From NCBI GenBank assembly GCA_023396465.1, contig JAEWWF010000423.1, forward strand, positions 1 through 6,753: DNA of 6,753 nucleotides. Direction: 5' to 3'. Under the pieces are notes generated by a model. It did no database searches, had not been told where the DNA came from, and worked only from the letters and a program-made list of their open reading frames with translations. This document shows, piece after piece, positions 5,660 to 6,753 of the stretch. The position numbers were made by a program, and so were the translations under genes. Source of the DNA: Pseudomonadota bacterium (GTDB lineage Bacteria > Pseudomonadota > Alphaproteobacteria > Rhodospirillales > Rhodospirillaceae). The stretch's first letter is position 1; every line of letters begins with the position of its first letter.

Positions 5660-5765
5660 CGCCATCACAAGATGATGTGCCAAGGATGCCGCCGAGTCGC
5701 AGTTGAAGCGTCATCTCCGCGACTCAGGCTAACATCCTGAGTCAAGGCGATTCTTGACCCGAGTC
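5645..5765. promoter_or_regulatory. Cluster of seven GANTC (CcrM methylation) sites upstream of ccrM
   Basis: GANTC occurs at 5645, 5654, 5694, 5721, 5739, 5749 and 5761 (first bases) within the 185-bp spacer between rnhB and ccrM. A hand scan of the rest of the window found only three (about 1813, 2645 and 3347). CcrM methylates the adenine of this motif. Sites in promoters are hemimethylated after the replication fork passes and can then change binding of regulators such as GcrA. The Caulobacter ccrM promoter is itself known to contain GANTC sites. I infer that this region is the ccrM control region and that it reads methylation state. No TTAA-N7-TTAA CtrA box was seen. The cluster itself is plain in the sequence; its function is inferred. 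Confidence 0.8.
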
Positions 5766-5767
5766 GC
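5692..5767. repeat. Direct and inverted copies of CCGAGTCGC around ccrM control region
   Basis: The 9-mer CCGAGTCGC occurs at 5692-5700 and again at 5759-5767. The core GAGTCGC is also present inverted as GCGACTC at 5719-5725. Each copy contains a GANTC site, so the flanking bases as well as the methylation core are repeated. This suggests a longer recognition element than GANTC alone. Confidence 0.55.
5721..5743. repeat. Perfect 8-bp inverted repeat with a GANTC in each arm
   Basis: GACTCAGG (5721-5728) and CCTGAGTC (5736-5743) are exact reverse complements separated by CTAACAT. The dyad has the size of a typical dimeric-regulator operator and each arm ends in a methylatable site. The spacer contains TAACAT, a 4/6 match to a -10 element, so the palindrome may surround a promoter core. 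Confidence 0.65.
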
Positions 5768-5783
5768 GGCTTGCGCGAACAGT
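5754..5783 (+). promoter_or_regulatory. ccrM: Candidate ccrM promoter with strong -35, weak -10
   Basis: TTGACC at 5754-5759 matches five of six -35 consensus bases and sits between two GANTC sites (5749-5753 and 5761-5765). A -10 is poor: AACAGT at 5778-5783 with an 18-bp spacer matches three of six. A start near 5790 would give a short leader that still includes the GAGG ribosome-binding site at 5796-5799. TAACAT at 5730-5735 is an alternative -10 for a second start further upstream. Confidence 0.3.
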
Positions 5784-5811
5784 CGTGTCAACACAGAGGA
5801 CGCGACACCCC

Positions 5812-6753
5812 ATGACCAGCACCCTGAAGACCAACCGCATCTACGAAGGCGACTGCATCGCCATTCTGGAAAGCCTGCCGGAAAAGTCGGTGGACATGAT
5901 CTTCGCCGACCCGCCGTACAATCTGCAACTGGGCGGCGACCTGCACCGGCCGGACAATTCCCGCGTCGATGGCGTCGACAACGACTGGGACAAGTTCGCC
6001 AGCTTCCAGGCTTACGACGAGTTCAGCCGCCGCTGGCTGACGGCGGCGCGGCGGGTGCTGAAGGATGACGGCACGCTGTGGGTCATTGGCAGCTATCACA
6101 ACATCTATCGCGTCGGCGCCATGTTGCAGGACATGGGCTTCTGGATGCTGAACGACGTGGTGTGGCGCAAGACCAACCCCATGCCCAACTTCCGCGGCCG
6201 CCGTTTCACCAATGCCCACGAGACGCTGCTGTGGGTCTCCAAGCACGAGGACAGCAAGTACACCTTCAACTATGACGCCCTGAAGGAGTTGAACGAGGGC
6301 CTCCAGATGCGCTCCGACTGGACCCTGCCGCTGTGTACGGGCTCGGAGCGGCTGAAAGACGGCGACGGCCAGAAGGTCCACCCGACCCAGAAGCCGGAGG
6401 CGCTGCTCTACCGCGTGCTGCTGTCGTCCACCAAGCCGGGCGACGTGGTGCTCGACCCCTTCTTCGGCACCGGCACCACCGGCGCGGTGGCCAAGAAGCT
6501 GGGCCGCAAGTGGATCGGCATCGAGCGCGACAAAACCTACATCGACGCCGCCCGCGCCCGCATCGCGGCGGTGGAGGAGGTGAAGGATCTGTCGCTGCTG
6601 GCCACTCCCTCCAAGCGCAGCGAGCCACGGGTGCCGTTCGGCAACATCGTGGAACGCGGGCTGCTGAAGGCCGGCGATGTGCTTTACGACCCGCGCGGCC
6701 GGGCGGTGGCGCGGGTGAAGGCCGACGGCACCATCATCGCCGAGGATCACAAG
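5812..6753 (+). CDS. ccrM: CcrM-type cell-cycle DNA adenine methyltransferase (GANTC), partial at window end
   Basis: This enzyme transfers a methyl group from S-adenosylmethionine to adenine N6 in GANTC, with a role in cell-cycle-timed gene expression in alphaproteobacteria. The first 314 residues are visible with no stop before the window edge; the Caulobacter protein is about 358 residues, so perhaps 40-50 are missing. The catalytic motif ADPPYNL is at 32-38 and the AdoMet-binding DPFFGTGTTG at 215-224. This order (catalytic motif first, target region between) marks a beta-class enzyme. NDVVWRKTNPMPNFRGRRFTNAHETLLW (114-141) and KVHPTQKPEALL (188-199) are characteristic. Residues from about 265 onward (RVPFGNIVERGLLKAGDVLYDP...) begin the C-terminal RAMA-type DNA-binding domain needed for GANTC recognition. 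The ATG at 5812 is preceded by AGAGGA at 5795-5800, slightly far at 11 bases. The promoter region is packed with the enzyme's own target sites. Confidence 0.95.
   Translation, partial: MTSTLKTNRIYEGDCIAILESLPEKSVDMIFADPPYNLQLGGDLHRPDNSRVDGVDNDWDKFASFQAYDEFSRRWLTAARRVLKDDGTLWVIGSYHNIYRVGAMLQDMGFWMLNDVVWRKTNPMPNFRGRRFTNAHETLLWVSKHEDSKYTFNYDALKELNEGLQMRSDWTLPLCTGSERLKDGDGQKVHPTQKPEALLYRVLLSSTKPGDVVLDPFFGTGTTGAVAKKLGRKWIGIERDKTYIDAARARIAAVEEVKDLSLLATPSKRSEPRVPFGNIVERGLLKAGDVLYDPRGRAVARVKADGTIIAEDHK

Noticed and set aside
5627..5811. CtrA binding site in the ccrM promoter region
   Set aside because: No TTAA-N7-TTAA pattern is present; only an isolated TAAC occurs at 5730-5733.
5788..6750. A 320-codon open frame on the - strand opposite ccrM
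   Set aside because: It is the shadow of ccrM, whose own frame is open to the window end and carries all methyltransferase motifs.

Overview
The window is a GC-rich, ordinary-looking chromosomal segment from an alphaproteobacterium. The clearest taxonomic marker is a CcrM-type GANTC adenine methyltransferase beside rnhB at the right end, a pairing I associate with Alphaproteobacteria. The high GC content, a PspC-like gene end and a membrane-anchored cytochrome c would fit a Rhodospirillales/Magnetospirillum-like genome, but that finer placement is a guess. I see no phage, transposon, CRISPR or tRNA/rRNA signature.

Layout, left to right. The first 154 bases are the 3' end of a pspC-like envelope-stress gene, followed by a strong GC hairpin. 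Next is a one-gene unit for a small membrane-anchored monohaem cytochrome c (299-820, +). A hairpin at 821-856 separates it from a convergent orphan lipoprotein gene (876-1604, -). That lipoprotein gene and a PA0069-type radical SAM gene (1743-2846, +) diverge from a 138-bp spacer. The spacer carries a consensus DnaA box that overlaps the lipoprotein's candidate -10 element. The radical SAM gene runs into a second convergent orphan lipoprotein gene (2854-3435, -), which has a recognisable sigma70-like promoter. A CPA2/KefB-like cation:proton antiporter without a regulatory RCK domain (3613-4986, +) overlaps rnhB (4979-5626, +) by 8 bases, so the two are probably co-transcribed. After a 185-bp spacer, ccrM (5812 to the window end, +) is truncated by the window edge just inside its C-terminal DNA-binding domain.

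The most striking signal is the spacer in front of ccrM. It holds seven GANTC sites, the methylation target of CcrM itself, within 121 bp. By hand scan I find only three in the other roughly 6.6 kb. Several of the sites are arranged as perfect inverted repeats, and two flank a good -35 hexamer. This looks like a dense methylation-responsive control region through which the methyltransferase could sense its own activity and the replication state. Methylation control of ccrM is known in principle from Caulobacter. The site number and paired-palindrome arrangement here are what deserve attention. Apart from this and the DnaA box, the window is mostly conserved housekeeping genes plus two lipoproteins I cannot assign to a family.
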